Assembly (NCBI GenBank): GCA_007121335.1
Contig: SKLY01000080.1
Location: 1-42,914, forward strand
Reading direction: 5' to 3'
DNA length: 42,914 nucleotides
DNA from: Saprospiraceae bacterium
Lineage (GTDB): Bacteria > Bacteroidota > Bacteroidia > Chitinophagales > Saprospiraceae
The notes under the pieces were generated by a model. It ran no database searches. It was not told the DNA's origin and saw only the letters and a list, made by a program, of their open reading frames with translations. Every line of letters begins with the position of its first letter. Position 1 is the stretch's first letter. Position numbers and translations under genes: made by a program. Shown piece by piece: positions 18,978 through 28,828 of this stretch.

Positions 18978-21900
18978 ATGTTTCAAAAAAACACTATCAC
19001 AGTTTTAAGTCTCCTTTTTTTGTCAACCATTTTCAGTACGGGACTTGTAGCCGGACAACCGGCCAATCCCTGGAGTTTTGTAACTGAGAAGGAGCAGGAT
19101 GTTGAGCGGATAGCTACTATGCGCTCAGGAGACTTTTTCCCGGCGACACAATACAGCGTGTTCACTTTGGACAGCAGCAAAATGGCGAAACTTGTCAGTG
19201 AAGTTCCCTTCGAAAATCTTAGAAATTTTGAAAGCGACATAATAATTCCCATTCCCTTACCAACAGGTGAATACGAGTATTTCAGAATAGCCGAGTCACC
19301 GGTTTTTGCTCCCGAACTTGCAGCAAAATTTCCAAATATCAAATCCTACAAAGCCATTTCGGAGGGGAGTTCGGGAAGAACCGGTAGAATTAGTGTCTCG
19401 CCAATTGGAATTGCAGGTATGTTCAATACCACAAATGGAGACCTTTTTATCGAGCGGTATGAATTTGGAGAAAAAGGGGATTACGCGGTTTTTTACGACA
19501 GGGACATGGCTTTCAACCGGGAAATGCAAGATGAAATGAGATGTGGGTTTGACGGGTTTTCCGATGCAAACCGTAGATCGGAAATCCTGGAAGAGGTGGA
19601 AAGCATAGGGCGAAGTATGGGTGGCAATGAACTTGAGCTGCGAGTTTACCGAATGGCCCTGGCTACCACCAGTGCATATGCTGACCTAAAAGGAGGTACA
19701 CTGGAATCGGTAATGGCGTCCCTTAATGAAGCAATGAATTTATTGAATCAAATTACGGAAAATGAGGTTGCCATAAGATTTGAACTGGTTCCCAACAATC
19801 ACAATATCATATGGCTCGATCCGGCTGATGAACCCTATGAAAATGTAGATGAGGGGAGGGGACTTCTTGGACAAAATACTTCAGCCATAGCGAGTCACGG
19901 AGGCATCCCTTTGAATCAATTTGATGTGGGTCATGTATTTACAGGGCGTTGTAACGATGTGGGCGGGGTGGTAAACGGAAGGGCATGCACGCCGGGTAAA
20001 GCCCGGGGAGTAACCTGTCATTCCAACAACAATATGTCCAGCATTGTGACCAGAATATTTGCCCATGAGGTGGGGCATCAATTCAATGTAGCTCATAGTT
20101 GGAACCATTGCCCCGGATTGGACAATCAACGTTCATCAAGTTCTGCTTACGAACCCGGATCAGGCTCTACCATTATGTCCTATGCCGGTTCATGTGGCAG
20201 TCAGAATGTCCAGACAAATACCCACGCCTATTTTCACGCAGGATCACTTAACGAGTGGATTGCTTTTTCGCGTCTCAACCCGGACAATGCCAACTGCGGG
20301 GAAGTGATTTTTACCGGCAATACCGAACCGGAGATTTTTCTCCCCTACGAAAACGACTTTCACATACCTATCAGTACCCCTTTTAAACTGACAGCAGAAG
20401 CCACGGATGCAGACGATGATCCACTCACTTTCGCCTGGGAACAAATGGATCTCGGCCCAAATTTACCGATGCAGGAGGCTGCGGGGACAATACCTCTCTT
20501 CCGCACATTTCCCCCCTCAGTGAGCCCTACAAGGTATTTTCCCAACCTTCAGGCCGCAGCGTCAGGCTCTAACGATATTACCCAGCAACTACCCACCTAT
20601 TCAAGAGTGCTCAACTTCAGATGTACCGTCAGAGATAACAATCCTGCAGGAGGAGCCATTGTGTGGGACCAATTGCGCTTTTTTGCAACTGCAGCCGCAG
20701 GTCCTTTTGAGGTTACTTTTCCCGGCAGCGGCCAAAGCTACAGAGCAGGTGAACTGGTTGAGATTACCTGGGACGTGGCAAATACAGATCAAAGCCCTGT
20801 CAATGCGGAATACGTGGACATTCTGTTCTCCTTCAACAGGGGATTGTCTTTTCCAATCGTTTTGATGGAGAGAACCCCGAATACCGGCAGCGCCATGGTG
20901 CAGTTGCCAAATACCGGTGGCCCGTGGAACCGCATTAAAGTCAGAGCCTCAGATAATATATTTTTCAATGTGTCACAGCAAAACTTCGGTCTTGATCCGG
21001 CAGAGCAGCCAGGTTTTATTTTTCGACACAATCCAGGTCAAGACCTGCAATGTCTTCCGGATGTTTTGAACATAAAATATCGAACAGAGCCTCTGCTAAA
21101 CTTTAATGATTCCATTGTGATAGAAATTGTCGATGGATTGCCGGACGGCGCAGTAGCTCTATTCCCGGATTACATAGAAGCCGATGAAGAAGGAGAATTG
21201 TCCATTGACTTGTCTGGTGTAAATATAAACGCTGATCACGAGTTAACATTCAGGCTGAAATCAGGACAGGATACCCTTTACAGAACCGTCTATTTTACAA
21301 CAGTATCCAACGATTTTAGCGCTGTGGAATTAAGCTGGCCGGAAAACGGGGCGGATGGTGTTGACCAAATCATACCCTTTGCCTGGAATCCGAGCGATAA
21401 CGCAGAATCCTATCACCTGGAGGTGGCTTTAAACCCGGCTTTTGAAGAAAATCAAATGGTTTTCAGTGAAACTGTGACGGGAATTGCGGAAATCCAACCA
21501 GAATTTCAGTTCCCGGCCAATACGCTTCTCTACTGGAGAGTGACTCCCATAAACCAATGTGGTGTTGGAGAACCTCTTACAGCTGGGGTCTTTCAGACCA
21601 GGACAGTCTCCTGCGAAACATTTGAGGCCAGTGGACACCCGATTGTAAATTCCGGTGTAAACGGCAGTGTCAACACTTCAGAAATACTTATTGAAAACCA
21701 GGGTCAGGTGGATGAGATCAATATTCCCAATCTTTCAGGACTGCAATCCTGGGTTGGAGATATTGGTTTTACCCTCATTTCACCATCCGGTACAGAGGTG
21801 CCACTTTTCACGAGAAGATGTGGCAATCTCAGTCATTACAATTTGGGGTTTGATGATAATTCTCCAATCGAATTGGGATGCCCGCTTATCTCCGGCCAGA

Positions 21901-22655
21901 GGTACCAACCTCAAGAACCACTGGCTAATTTCGCCGGTGAACCCCTTGAGGGAATTTGGACCATGGAATTGAGACGATACAATTCGGGCTCTTCAGGAAG
22001 GTGGGACGGCTGGAGTATGGAAGTTTGCGCCAACCTTTCACTACCCGGATTGCAATTAACCCAAATCGACACCCTTTTCGCCCCGCCATTGGAACGGACG
22101 AGAATAACCTCAAGTCTCTTGAGAGTAGAAAATGGCAGTACCACCAATGAAAACATTAAGTTTACAGTCATTGAGCCACCCGCATTGGGATCCCTAATTT
22201 TTGACAATACGGACCAAAGCGCTGGTTTTGTTTTCACCCAGCAAGACATCTTAGATGGCAGGGTTCGTTACCGGGCTGATATTGATGGAGAGGGAGACGA
22301 CCACTTCACCTTTTCAGTAATTGACGATGAGAGTGCATGGACCGGACCTGATACTTTCTTCATTGCCATTCGCGAAGACGCTGTTTCCAACACAACTGAA
22401 ATTAGTAGTACATCGGAGTTTAAGGTGTTCCCCAACCCCACCGGAGGACATGTCACACTTCAAAAGTCAAGCGATACAAACCAATCTGTGCAGATTCGCC
22501 TGTATAATTCCACAGGCCAGTTGGTACACAACAGCGTGCAACTGCTAAATGGGGGGGTGACCCAGCTCGAACTTTCAAATCTGTCACCGGGACTTTATGT
22601 TGTACAAATGAGTACCGAAGCCAATACCTTCAGTGAACGGTTGATCATAAAATAA
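18978..22655 (+). CDS. Secreted reprolysin-like zinc metalloprotease with P-domain and type A T9SS domain (copy 2)
   Basis: This 1225-residue tandem paralog of the preceding gene has the same architecture. It has a signal peptide (MFQKNTITVLSLLFLSTIFS to about 26), a propeptide, and a metzincin domain with HEVGHQFNVAH (H363, E364, H367, H373) and Met-turn STIMSYAG. Ig/PKD-like modules, a fibronectin-like module, a P-domain (LISPSGTEVPLFTRRCG, LGFDDN), a cadherin-like module and a type A sorting domain (VFPNPTGGHVTL to FSERLIIK) follow. Catalytic residues are intact in both copies. Prodomain and inter-module sequence differ more than the catalytic core, which suggests an old duplication with divergence of specificity (inference). 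It ends 9 bases from the convergent MATE gene with no clear terminator between them. Confidence 0.93.
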   Translation: MFQKNTITVLSLLFLSTIFSTGLVAGQPANPWSFVTEKEQDVERIATMRSGDFFPATQYSVFTLDSSKMAKLVSEVPFENLRNFESDIIIPIPLPTGEYEYFRIAESPVFAPELAAKFPNIKSYKAISEGSSGRTGRISVSPIGIAGMFNTTNGDLFIERYEFGEKGDYAVFYDRDMAFNREMQDEMRCGFDGFSDANRRSEILEEVESIGRSMGGNELELRVYRMALATTSAYADLKGGTLESVMASLNEAMNLLNQITENEVAIRFELVPNNHNIIWLDPADEPYENVDEGRGLLGQNTSAIASHGGIPLNQFDVGHVFTGRCNDVGGVVNGRACTPGKARGVTCHSNNNMSSIVTRIFAHEVGHQFNVAHSWNHCPGLDNQRSSSSAYEPGSGSTIMSYAGSCGSQNVQTNTHAYFHAGSLNEWIAFSRLNPDNANCGEVIFTGNTEPEIFLPYENDFHIPISTPFKLTAEATDADDDPLTFAWEQMDLGPNLPMQEAAGTIPLFRTFPPSVSPTRYFPNLQAAASGSNDITQQLPTYSRVLNFRCTVRDNNPAGGAIVWDQLRFFATAAAGPFEVTFPGSGQSYRAGELVEITWDVANTDQSPVNAEYVDILFSFNRGLSFPIVLMERTPNTGSAMVQLPNTGGPWNRIKVRASDNIFFNVSQQNFGLDPAEQPGFIFRHNPGQDLQCLPDVLNIKYRTEPLLNFNDSIVIEIVDGLPDGAVALFPDYIEADEEGELSIDLSGVNINADHELTFRLKSGQDTLYRTVYFTTVSNDFSAVELSWPENGADGVDQIIPFAWNPSDNAESYHLEVALNPAFEENQMVFSETVTGIAEIQPEFQFPANTLLYWRVTPINQCGVGEPLTAGVFQTRTVSCETFEASGHPIVNSGVNGSVNTSEILIENQGQVDEINIPNLSGLQSWVGDIGFTLISPSGTEVPLFTRRCGNLSHYNLGFDDNSPIELGCPLISGQRYQPQEPLANFAGEPLEGIWTMELRRYNSGSSGRWDGWSMEVCANLSLPGLQLTQIDTLFAPPLERTRITSSLLRVENGSTTNENIKFTVIEPPALGSLIFDNTDQSAGFVFTQQDILDGRVRYRADIDGEGDDHFTFSVIDDESAWTGPDTFFIAIREDAVSNTTEISSTSEFKVFPNPTGGHVTLQKSSDTNQSVQIRLYNSTGQLVHNSVQLLNGGVTQLELSNLSPGLYVVQMSTEANTFSERLIIK

Positions 22656-22664
22656 AATCCCGAC

Positions 22665-23993
22665 TTACTTTAGCTCGTAACCATAAATTCTGAATAAGAG
22701 GTACTGAATGGCGGCTCTAAGTACTAGAAAGGCCATCAAACTGATCCACAGCCAATTGTTGGACGTGGTATCACCGAGGGTATAGAAAAAGATAAAAAAG
22801 CCGGCAAATGCTACTGCCATGGCATTGCGCATGGTTTTGGATGCTGTGAGGCCAATGTAAATACCATCCCAAACGTAGGACCAAAATCCCACCAGTGGCA
22901 GAACGGCCACAAATAAGAGATATGGACGTGCCGCCTCCAATACTTCCTCCACATCAGTAAATATTCTTAGGAAAAGAGGGCCGTAAATCCAGTAAACCAA
23001 AGCACAGACAAGAGCCAGGCCACCTGACCAAATAAAGGAGAGCGATATGGTTTTATCGAGATCCTCTTTACTGTCTTTTCCCTTGTATTTGCCAACAAGA
23101 CTTTCAGTCGCATAGGCAAAACCATCGATGCCGTAAGACATCCAATTTACAAAGTGCATCAAAATGACATTGACCGCCAGAACCATGGCACCCATTTCCG
23201 CACTCTGCGCATAGAAAAAGGCAAATACCAGCGTCAGGGCCAGCGTTCGAAGAAAAATATCGGAATTGACCCGCGCAAAGTGCAGCCAGTTTCTGAATTG
23301 CTTTAACAGCGAACCTTTGAAATGAGCAAACATGTAGCGGTATTTGAAGAACAAAAGCCCCAGGCCCGCAACAACACCAATGTACTGAGCCAGTAGCGTG
23401 CCCAGCGCCACTCCATCCGCTCCCCTGCCATCAACCATTACAAAATAATAACTCAGTCCAATATTGACGGTATTGATAAAAATGGTCAGGTAGAGGGGGT
23501 ACAGAGAATTTTGCATGCCGAAAAACCAACCCATGATTACAAACAGGGCCAGAGTGGCGGGCACATCCCAAATTCTGATGAAAAAGTATTCTCTGACCAG
23601 TGGCAGCAGTTCTCCCTCCACATTCATCAGCACAAAAGCCGTTTCACCAATAAGCGACTGAAACACCAAAAACAGAAAGGCAAAAAACAGGGCGACCATC
23701 AATCCCCTGGATAGCTGCATAATTTGGCCCGTTTGATCCGCTTTCCCAAAAAACTGTGCAGTAAAGCCAGTAGTGGCCATTCGGAGGAATCCAAAATTCC
23801 AGTACAAAAAGTTGAATATCATAGATGCTATTCCCACGGCACCAATATGCACATCTGAAAGACGTCCCATCAGTGCGGTGTCCACGGTGCCCAGCAGTGG
23901 CAAACTGATGTTGCTGATAATGTTGGGAATCGCCAGAGCCAGCATTTCCCGGTTAATCTTCAAAGTCCTACCGGCAATCAAGCTTCCGGCCAT
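22665..23993 (-). CDS. MATE family efflux transporter (DinF-like)
   Basis: This 442-residue integral membrane protein has about 12 hydrophobic segments in two similar halves, typical of the multidrug and toxin extrusion family. The N-terminal signature region (ALAIPNIISNISLPLLGTVD, then ALMGRLSDVHIGAVG) and the central segment GRGADGVALGTLLAQY are characteristic. Such proteins export drugs or metabolites in exchange for Na+ or H+ across the inner membrane; the substrate here is unknown. A TATGTTTG promoter box lies just upstream. It is monocistronic on this strand and convergent with the metalloprotease pair. Confidence 0.93.
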   Translation of the reverse strand: MAGSLIAGRTLKINREMLALAIPNIISNISLPLLGTVDTALMGRLSDVHIGAVGIASMIFNFLYWNFGFLRMATTGFTAQFFGKADQTGQIMQLSRGLMVALFFAFLFLVFQSLIGETAFVLMNVEGELLPLVREYFFIRIWDVPATLALFVIMGWFFGMQNSLYPLYLTIFINTVNIGLSYYFVMVDGRGADGVALGTLLAQYIGVVAGLGLLFFKYRYMFAHFKGSLLKQFRNWLHFARVNSDIFLRTLALTLVFAFFYAQSAEMGAMVLAVNVILMHFVNWMSYGIDGFAYATESLVGKYKGKDSKEDLDKTISLSFIWSGGLALVCALVYWIYGPLFLRIFTDVEEVLEAARPYLLFVAVLPLVGFWSYVWDGIYIGLTASKTMRNAMAVAFAGFFIFFYTLGDTTSNNWLWISLMAFLVLRAAIQYLLFRIYGYELK

Positions 23994-24023
23994 TTCAATA
24001 CATAATTATCCTGAAATAAACCG

Positions 24024-24031
24024 CAAACATA
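24024..24031 (-). promoter_or_regulatory. Predicted -7 promoter element of the MATE gene
   Basis: The minus strand reads TATGTTTG (exact TAnnTTTG), about 30 bases upstream of the ATG at 23993. A TTG lies 16 bases further upstream, slightly closer than the usual 19-21 base spacing. Confidence 0.5.
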
Positions 24032-24114
24032 AGGATACTAGACCACACAAGCGAGTGAAAACAAATATTCGGAGCTCACCTGACGTTAGTTTTCGGTAAA
24101 TTATTTTAAACAGT

Positions 24115-24122
24115 TACCTTTG
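24115..24122 (+). promoter_or_regulatory. Predicted -7 promoter element of the PASTA gene
   Basis: TACCTTTG matches TAnnTTTG exactly, with a TTTTC near the -33 position. It lies 46 bases upstream of the ATG at 24169, giving an expected transcript start near 24128. Confidence 0.5.
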
Positions 24123-24168
24123 GGCTTTAATTAAGAATAGGCCTTACGCCAAATTCGCTCTGTTTTCT

Positions 24169-25044
24169 ATGGCAAAAAAAAGGACGGGAAAGGACTTGAC
24201 AACCGGGGATAAACTCAAGGCCCTGGCACTTTTTCTGGTGAGTAAAACACTTTGGAAAAACCTGTTGCTAATGGCAATAGCAGGCCTGGTCATTGTCTTT
24301 CTGACCCACCAATCTCTAAAGTGGTACACCCGGCACGGCCAGCAAATTCCACTCCCCGACTACACAGGTGAATCTATAAACTCTGCCATGGAGGATGCAG
24401 ACAACCGCTCCTTTCGTATGGTCGTATCAGACTCCATCTATATCGTAGGGCGAAGGGGTGGTATTATTCTGGACCAAATTCCACAACCACACGAACTGGT
24501 TAAAAAAGACCGTAAAATTTACGTTACCATCACTAAAAGTCAGCCGGACATGGTCACGCTGGATGAATTGCCTCCGATGTACGGTCGCAGTTTTGAGAGA
24601 ACTGCCCGGGTGTTGCAGGCTGCCCACAATATTGATGCACGGATTATGGGAAGAACCTATGACCCCGGACCCGAAGGTCACATCATGTTAATGATTTTTG
24701 AGGGGGATACCATAATTGACCGGGGCGATGTATTGAGATCCGTGGAAATACCAGTGGGTGCAACCGTGGATTTCATCGTTTCAGAGCAGCGCGGAGGAAT
24801 GGTAGAAATACCGGATGTAGTCTGTCGCAGTTATGACGAGGCGGAGTTTATTATAAGTTCTTACAGATTGAGAGTCGGCTCAACCAGGCTGCAGGGCGAA
24901 GTGGAGGATTTGCAGAGGGCCTTTGTGGTAGAACAGGATCCACCTTATGAGCCGGATGAAAAAATAAGGATGGGAAGGTCAATCAATCTCATTCTCTCCA
25001 GAGAACAACCGGACTTTTGCGACCCGGAACCAGAGGAATTTTAA
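24169..25044 (+). CDS. Membrane-anchored PASTA-domain protein without a kinase
   Basis: This 291-residue protein has a short basic cytoplasmic N-terminus, one transmembrane helix at about 30-47 (NLLLMAIAGLVIVFLTHQ), and three extracytoplasmic PASTA-like modules at about 59-122, 124-205 and 209-277. The motifs include IPLPDYTGESINSA, ILDQIPQP, VEIPDVVCRSYDEAEF and VVEQDPPYEP. PASTA domains bind peptidoglycan or muropeptide-like ligands in kinases and penicillin-binding proteins. PASTA-only proteins of this shape occur in Bacteroidota and are thought to act at the cell wall; that role is inferred here. It has its own promoter box. The next gene begins 211 bases later, so co-transcription is uncertain. 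Confidence 0.88.
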   Translation: MAKKRTGKDLTTGDKLKALALFLVSKTLWKNLLLMAIAGLVIVFLTHQSLKWYTRHGQQIPLPDYTGESINSAMEDADNRSFRMVVSDSIYIVGRRGGIILDQIPQPHELVKKDRKIYVTITKSQPDMVTLDELPPMYGRSFERTARVLQAAHNIDARIMGRTYDPGPEGHIMLMIFEGDTIIDRGDVLRSVEIPVGATVDFIVSEQRGGMVEIPDVVCRSYDEAEFIISSYRLRVGSTRLQGEVEDLQRAFVVEQDPPYEPDEKIRMGRSINLILSREQPDFCDPEPEEF

Positions 25045-25255
25045 CGGATAAAATAGCCCTGATGTGATTCCGTTTTTTAACAGTGAGTTCAATCTGAAAA
25101 TCCATTTGTGCATGAAAATTAGCGAAAAATTAAAGATCGAGAAGATGGTAAAATTTTTCCTGATGACGAAGATTTTGGAATTTGCAGTCATTTGTAATAA
25201 AAAGAGGTTTTCGGAATGGACTTATCAATATGTTCAAAAAATCAATTGACTCCAA

Positions 25256-27538
25256 ATGGTGAAATTTCGTCAAAGTAAAATGAAATGGACGGGGATTGGC
25301 TTACTGACGCTCACTGCTCCCTTTTTTGTATTCATATTCTGCTTTACCACTAGTATCCAGGCTCAGTCGGGCTTTGAACTGACACCCCTTACCTACAATG
25401 AAGTACTGCAGGAAAAAGCAAGTAAAAAGACCCAACTCCCGGGGCAATTCGTAGATCATTTCAGATCAGGCGAAGAGCCCGAGATAATCCATATAAATGT
25501 CTCATCGAACGGGACGACACAATTTTGCCCTGAAAATCCCTTTCTCGGTGAATTGCTAGACAGCATAGCAGATCTAAGTTGCAGTAGCCCTCAAAATACA
25601 ACCATCGAAATTGCGGACAATTGTTTAATATTTGAGGCAGGACCTTCAGGTCCGACAGTCCAATCCGATACTTTTTGTATAATGCTAACCGGATCGGAGG
25701 GATCGGAAGCCGAGTTATTACTTTTGGTCAATGTCCGCCCCATCAGATCACTTCCCTTCGTGGATGACTTTAGCTATTCCGGCCCCTTTCCACATCCGGA
25801 TTACTGGATTGACCGCTTCGTGTTTGTCAACAATACGCTGGGTATCAACCCTGTGTCTGTGGGAATGGCGACTTTTGATGGAATCGATGACAGGGGCAGG
25901 CCCTACGGCGGAGATTTCGGGCGGGCCGACCATCTCACATCGGCATTTATTGATATGACCAGTGCCATTCCCGGCCAGTGCTTTCTCACCTTTTACATAC
26001 AGGCTGGAGGCTACTCTTACGTTCCGGACAATGCCGAATTATTAATACTGGAGTTTAAAACCGAGGATGGAGACTGGGAAGAGATCACCAGCTACAGTTC
26101 AGCTGACCATCCCGACAATGAGCGGTTTTACTTCAAGAGCATCCAATTGGAGGAGCGTTTCTTCTACGAAGACTTTAAATTCAGGTTTGTGAATCTGGCC
26201 GACGGCACCGGGATGAACTCAAACTGGCACCTTAACTACGTAAAGTTGGCCAACGAATTTCAGGCAGACCTTATATTTGAGAATGACATTGCATTCACCA
26301 GGCCGCCAGGTTCTGCCCTGGAAAGATACACAGCAATGCCCTTCCGGCAGTTTGTAGGTCACGAACGCGAGGAGCTGGCTACAGAAATACAGATTGGACT
26401 CCACAATCACTTCAATGGGACGCGCCAGGCAGACCCGAGTAATTTGAGAATTATAGAAGCTACCACAGGACAGCAACTGCTGTCTGAAACTCTACTGGAG
26501 GTTCCCCCGGTAGTGGATGAAAACCAGCGTGACCTCGATCCGGGATTTCACTTTTTTACCAACAATATTCAAAATGAAGAGCCCTACAAAAACAATGTCG
26601 AGGCCATGGCCGGCTCACTCATGGATAAAATGATCATTCGCACGGAATATTCCTTCCAGCAAAATGAGGAACAGATACCCGAATTGATTCGCAACAACCA
26701 GGTATCAGGGGAAACTGTAATATCTGACTACTATGCATACGACGACGGATCAGCAGAAAGGGCTTTCAACGTCTTTTTCGGGACCGGCAGCAGTGCACCC
26801 GCGCTCGGTGTCCAATACCAAACCAATACGGGAGACACACTCAGGGGAATTGCAGTAAATCTTCCTAGAATTTCACCCGGTGACAGAAACAAGAGATTCA
26901 GACTTATGGTGTGGGGTGCCTCACTGGATGACGAACCGCTCTTTGAATCTGAAAATCTGGGACCGCGTTTTGTGGATGTCTTTCACGACAGCATTCAGGG
27001 CTTTTCGACCTACGCACTGCGATCCCCGGTAACCGGAAATGACACAGCCATTTACATCCCTGCAGGGGATTTTCACGTCGGTTGGAAACAGATATCCCGG
27101 GGAGCTTCAGGAGTGTATGTGGGTTTTGACAGCAACAACCCCGACAATGCGGATCACGTATTCTTTAGCGACGGTGCTATTTGGAGGAGAATAGGTGATA
27201 TAAATCCCGGAGTGAGGGGTGCTGTAATGATAAGACCTATATTCTCTGATGAGCCGGTGGTTCAGACCAATGTATTTGAGCCGGACCGAGCTCCCAAAAC
27301 TCTCCGACTCTATCCCAATCCGGCCTATGACGAGATCCATTTTGGGTATTCAGATCCTTTGGGCGAAATAGATGAATTGGTCGTTTATTCAATGGACGGA
27401 AAAATGTATCCGGTCTCCTACCACGACAACAGAGTGGACATTACACATCTTCCTCCCGGGTCCTACATATTGGCAATACGGTACAAAAACTCCAATGAGT
27501 TGCGATATGGACAATTCATCAAACAAGATGTTCAGTAG
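25256..27538 (+). CDS. Secreted T9SS type A substrate of unknown function
   Basis: This 760-residue protein starts at 25256, or at Met9 (25280), which directly precedes the hydrophobic signal segment (GIGLLTLTAPFFVFIFCFTT to IQAQS). The middle is beta-rich. A segment starting near residue 160 (LPFVDDFSY, with HPDYWIDRFVFVNNT) resembles the jelly-roll/MAM-like domain common in Bacteroidota surface proteins. The C-terminus is a type A sorting domain (LRLYPNPAYDEIHFGY, PPGSYILAIRYKNS, YGQFIKQ). No catalytic motif is evident. It is followed after 45 bases by the rhodanese gene, which may share the transcript. The role is unknown. Confidence 0.85.
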   Translation: MVKFRQSKMKWTGIGLLTLTAPFFVFIFCFTTSIQAQSGFELTPLTYNEVLQEKASKKTQLPGQFVDHFRSGEEPEIIHINVSSNGTTQFCPENPFLGELLDSIADLSCSSPQNTTIEIADNCLIFEAGPSGPTVQSDTFCIMLTGSEGSEAELLLLVNVRPIRSLPFVDDFSYSGPFPHPDYWIDRFVFVNNTLGINPVSVGMATFDGIDDRGRPYGGDFGRADHLTSAFIDMTSAIPGQCFLTFYIQAGGYSYVPDNAELLILEFKTEDGDWEEITSYSSADHPDNERFYFKSIQLEERFFYEDFKFRFVNLADGTGMNSNWHLNYVKLANEFQADLIFENDIAFTRPPGSALERYTAMPFRQFVGHEREELATEIQIGLHNHFNGTRQADPSNLRIIEATTGQQLLSETLLEVPPVVDENQRDLDPGFHFFTNNIQNEEPYKNNVEAMAGSLMDKMIIRTEYSFQQNEEQIPELIRNNQVSGETVISDYYAYDDGSAERAFNVFFGTGSSAPALGVQYQTNTGDTLRGIAVNLPRISPGDRNKRFRLMVWGASLDDEPLFESENLGPRFVDVFHDSIQGFSTYALRSPVTGNDTAIYIPAGDFHVGWKQISRGASGVYVGFDSNNPDNADHVFFSDGAIWRRIGDINPGVRGAVMIRPIFSDEPVVQTNVFEPDRAPKTLRLYPNPAYDEIHFGYSDPLGEIDELVVYSMDGKMYPVSYHDNRVDITHLPPGSYILAIRYKNSNELRYGQFIKQDVQ

Positions 27539-27583
27539 GATGTTAATCCAGAAATTTCCACTGCATAAAAATAACAACTTCTC

Positions 27584-27892
27584 ATGGATATAATCAGTCC
27601 GAAAGAACTTCACAGACGATTAAAAGATGGTGAAGATATAGTGCTAATCGATGTCAGAGAACCCTGGGAAAATGAGGAGTTCAATATAGGGGGCGAACTA
27701 ATTCCCCTGGGGGAATTGATGGGGAAAATGGTTGATCTTGAGAAACACAAACATCAGACCATCGTGATTTATTGCAAATCAGGCTCCCGAAGCCAAATGG
27801 GCCAAAATCTGTTGTTCAACTACGGTTTTGATGATGTTCTCAATCTGGAAGGTGGAATAGAAGCCTGGTTGACAGACGTCGATGGTGTCTGA
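27584..27892 (+). CDS. Single-domain rhodanese-like sulfurtransferase
   Basis: This 102-residue protein is one rhodanese domain. It has VLIDVREPWENEEFNIGG near the N-terminus, the catalytic loop YCKSGSRS with Cys64, and the C-terminal signature LNLEGGIEAW. Such proteins carry a persulfide on the active Cys and pass sulfur to cyanide, thiols or other acceptors in the cytoplasm. Length and motif are normal for single-domain forms. The actual acceptor is unknown. Confidence 0.92.
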   Translation: MDIISPKELHRRLKDGEDIVLIDVREPWENEEFNIGGELIPLGELMGKMVDLEKHKHQTIVIYCKSGSRSQMGQNLLFNYGFDDVLNLEGGIEAWLTDVDGV

Positions 27893-28030
27893 TCCCGCTT
27901 TTATTTAACCTCGCGATAGATCAGTCATCCCTGAGACCTGGCATACAATGCAGATTGATTTATTTCAAAAATGCGGACACCTGGTAATCTTATGAATCCC
28001 GGGTTTCTACCATATCAACACCTGATATCA

Positions 28031-28828
28031 TTACAGTTTATCGAGGTACTGTTCCCATTCCTCTTTGGAGTAAAGAGGCTCGAATTCTGTCTCCTCCAGG
28101 GACCAGGCTTTTTCCCTGATGGATCGCACCCTTTCATTTGGATTGGGGTGGGATGAAAACCAATAAGCACCAGCAGGCAATTCTTCATCGTTACCGGCAA
28201 TCCGATTTAAAAGCTCCGCGAGGCCATTGGGATCAATCCCTGCCTTGGAGAGATAGATTACGGCCTGCTCGTCCGCTTCGTTCTCCAATTGTCTCCCATA
28301 GGATGAGCTTGCGAGAATATTAGCTACCCGGCGAGCGGCTTCCCCTCCTGCAGATCCGCCGGCAATACCAACTGCTATCGAAATCCCAACTTCTCTAATC
28401 AACTTCCTCCGGATGTGGTCCATCTTTACATGAGCGATTTCATGAGCAATAACCCCGGCCAGCTCCTCGGCATTTTCACATACCGCGATCAGTTCGGTAA
28501 ACAAAACCACATTGCCACCCGGAAGTGCAAAGGCATTTACCATTCCTTTGTCGAGAAGGTGGACTTTAAGGCCTTCGCAATCCAATTCATTTGCCTCGCA
28601 TATTTTCTCTGTGATTTTGACAATGGGTGCCAATTTAGCGGAATCCGTCACGGATCTATTTTCGGCATTAAATACTTTAAGGAGAGCCTCACCCAACTTT
28701 TCCTCCTGCAGATCAATCAATTCATCAGCGCCATCGGTTGCACTTTGGAAATTGATCTGGCCAATGATCAAAACCGCCGCAACAATGCCGCCAAATAACA
28801 ACAGAAATTTTAAAAATATTTTACTCAT
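28031..28828 (-). CDS. M48 family zinc metallopeptidase
   Basis: Started at 28828 (MSKIFLKFLLLFGG), the protein has about 265 residues. An N-terminal transmembrane or signal segment (about 5-22) precedes an M48 catalytic domain. The zinc site is HEIAH (about 129-133, after ELAGVIA), with the third-ligand region ENEADEQAVIYL and the conserved SSHPNPNERV further on. Family members are membrane-associated or lipoprotein peptidases for quality control in the envelope. The start overlaps the stop of the upstream gene by 8 bases (ATGAGTAA), indicating translational coupling. It is the last gene of a four-gene minus-strand cluster. Confidence 0.92.
   Translation of the reverse strand: MSKIFLKFLLLFGGIVAAVLIIGQINFQSATDGADELIDLQEEKLGEALLKVFNAENRSVTDSAKLAPIVKITEKICEANELDCEGLKVHLLDKGMVNAFALPGGNVVLFTELIAVCENAEELAGVIAHEIAHVKMDHIRRKLIREVGISIAVGIAGGSAGGEAARRVANILASSSYGRQLENEADEQAVIYLSKAGIDPNGLAELLNRIAGNDEELPAGAYWFSSHPNPNERVRSIREKAWSLEETEFEPLYSKEEWEQYLDKL

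Noticed and set aside
15631-18986. Minus-strand frames under the metalloprotease genes (for example 15631-16239, 18313-18717)
   Set aside because: They are antisense to well-supported multidomain proteins and have no recognisable features.
25064-25249. 61-codon plus-strand frame between the PASTA and T9SS genes
   Set aside because: It is Lys/Phe/Ile-rich as expected from AT-rich intergenic DNA, with no signal peptide or motif; most likely chance.
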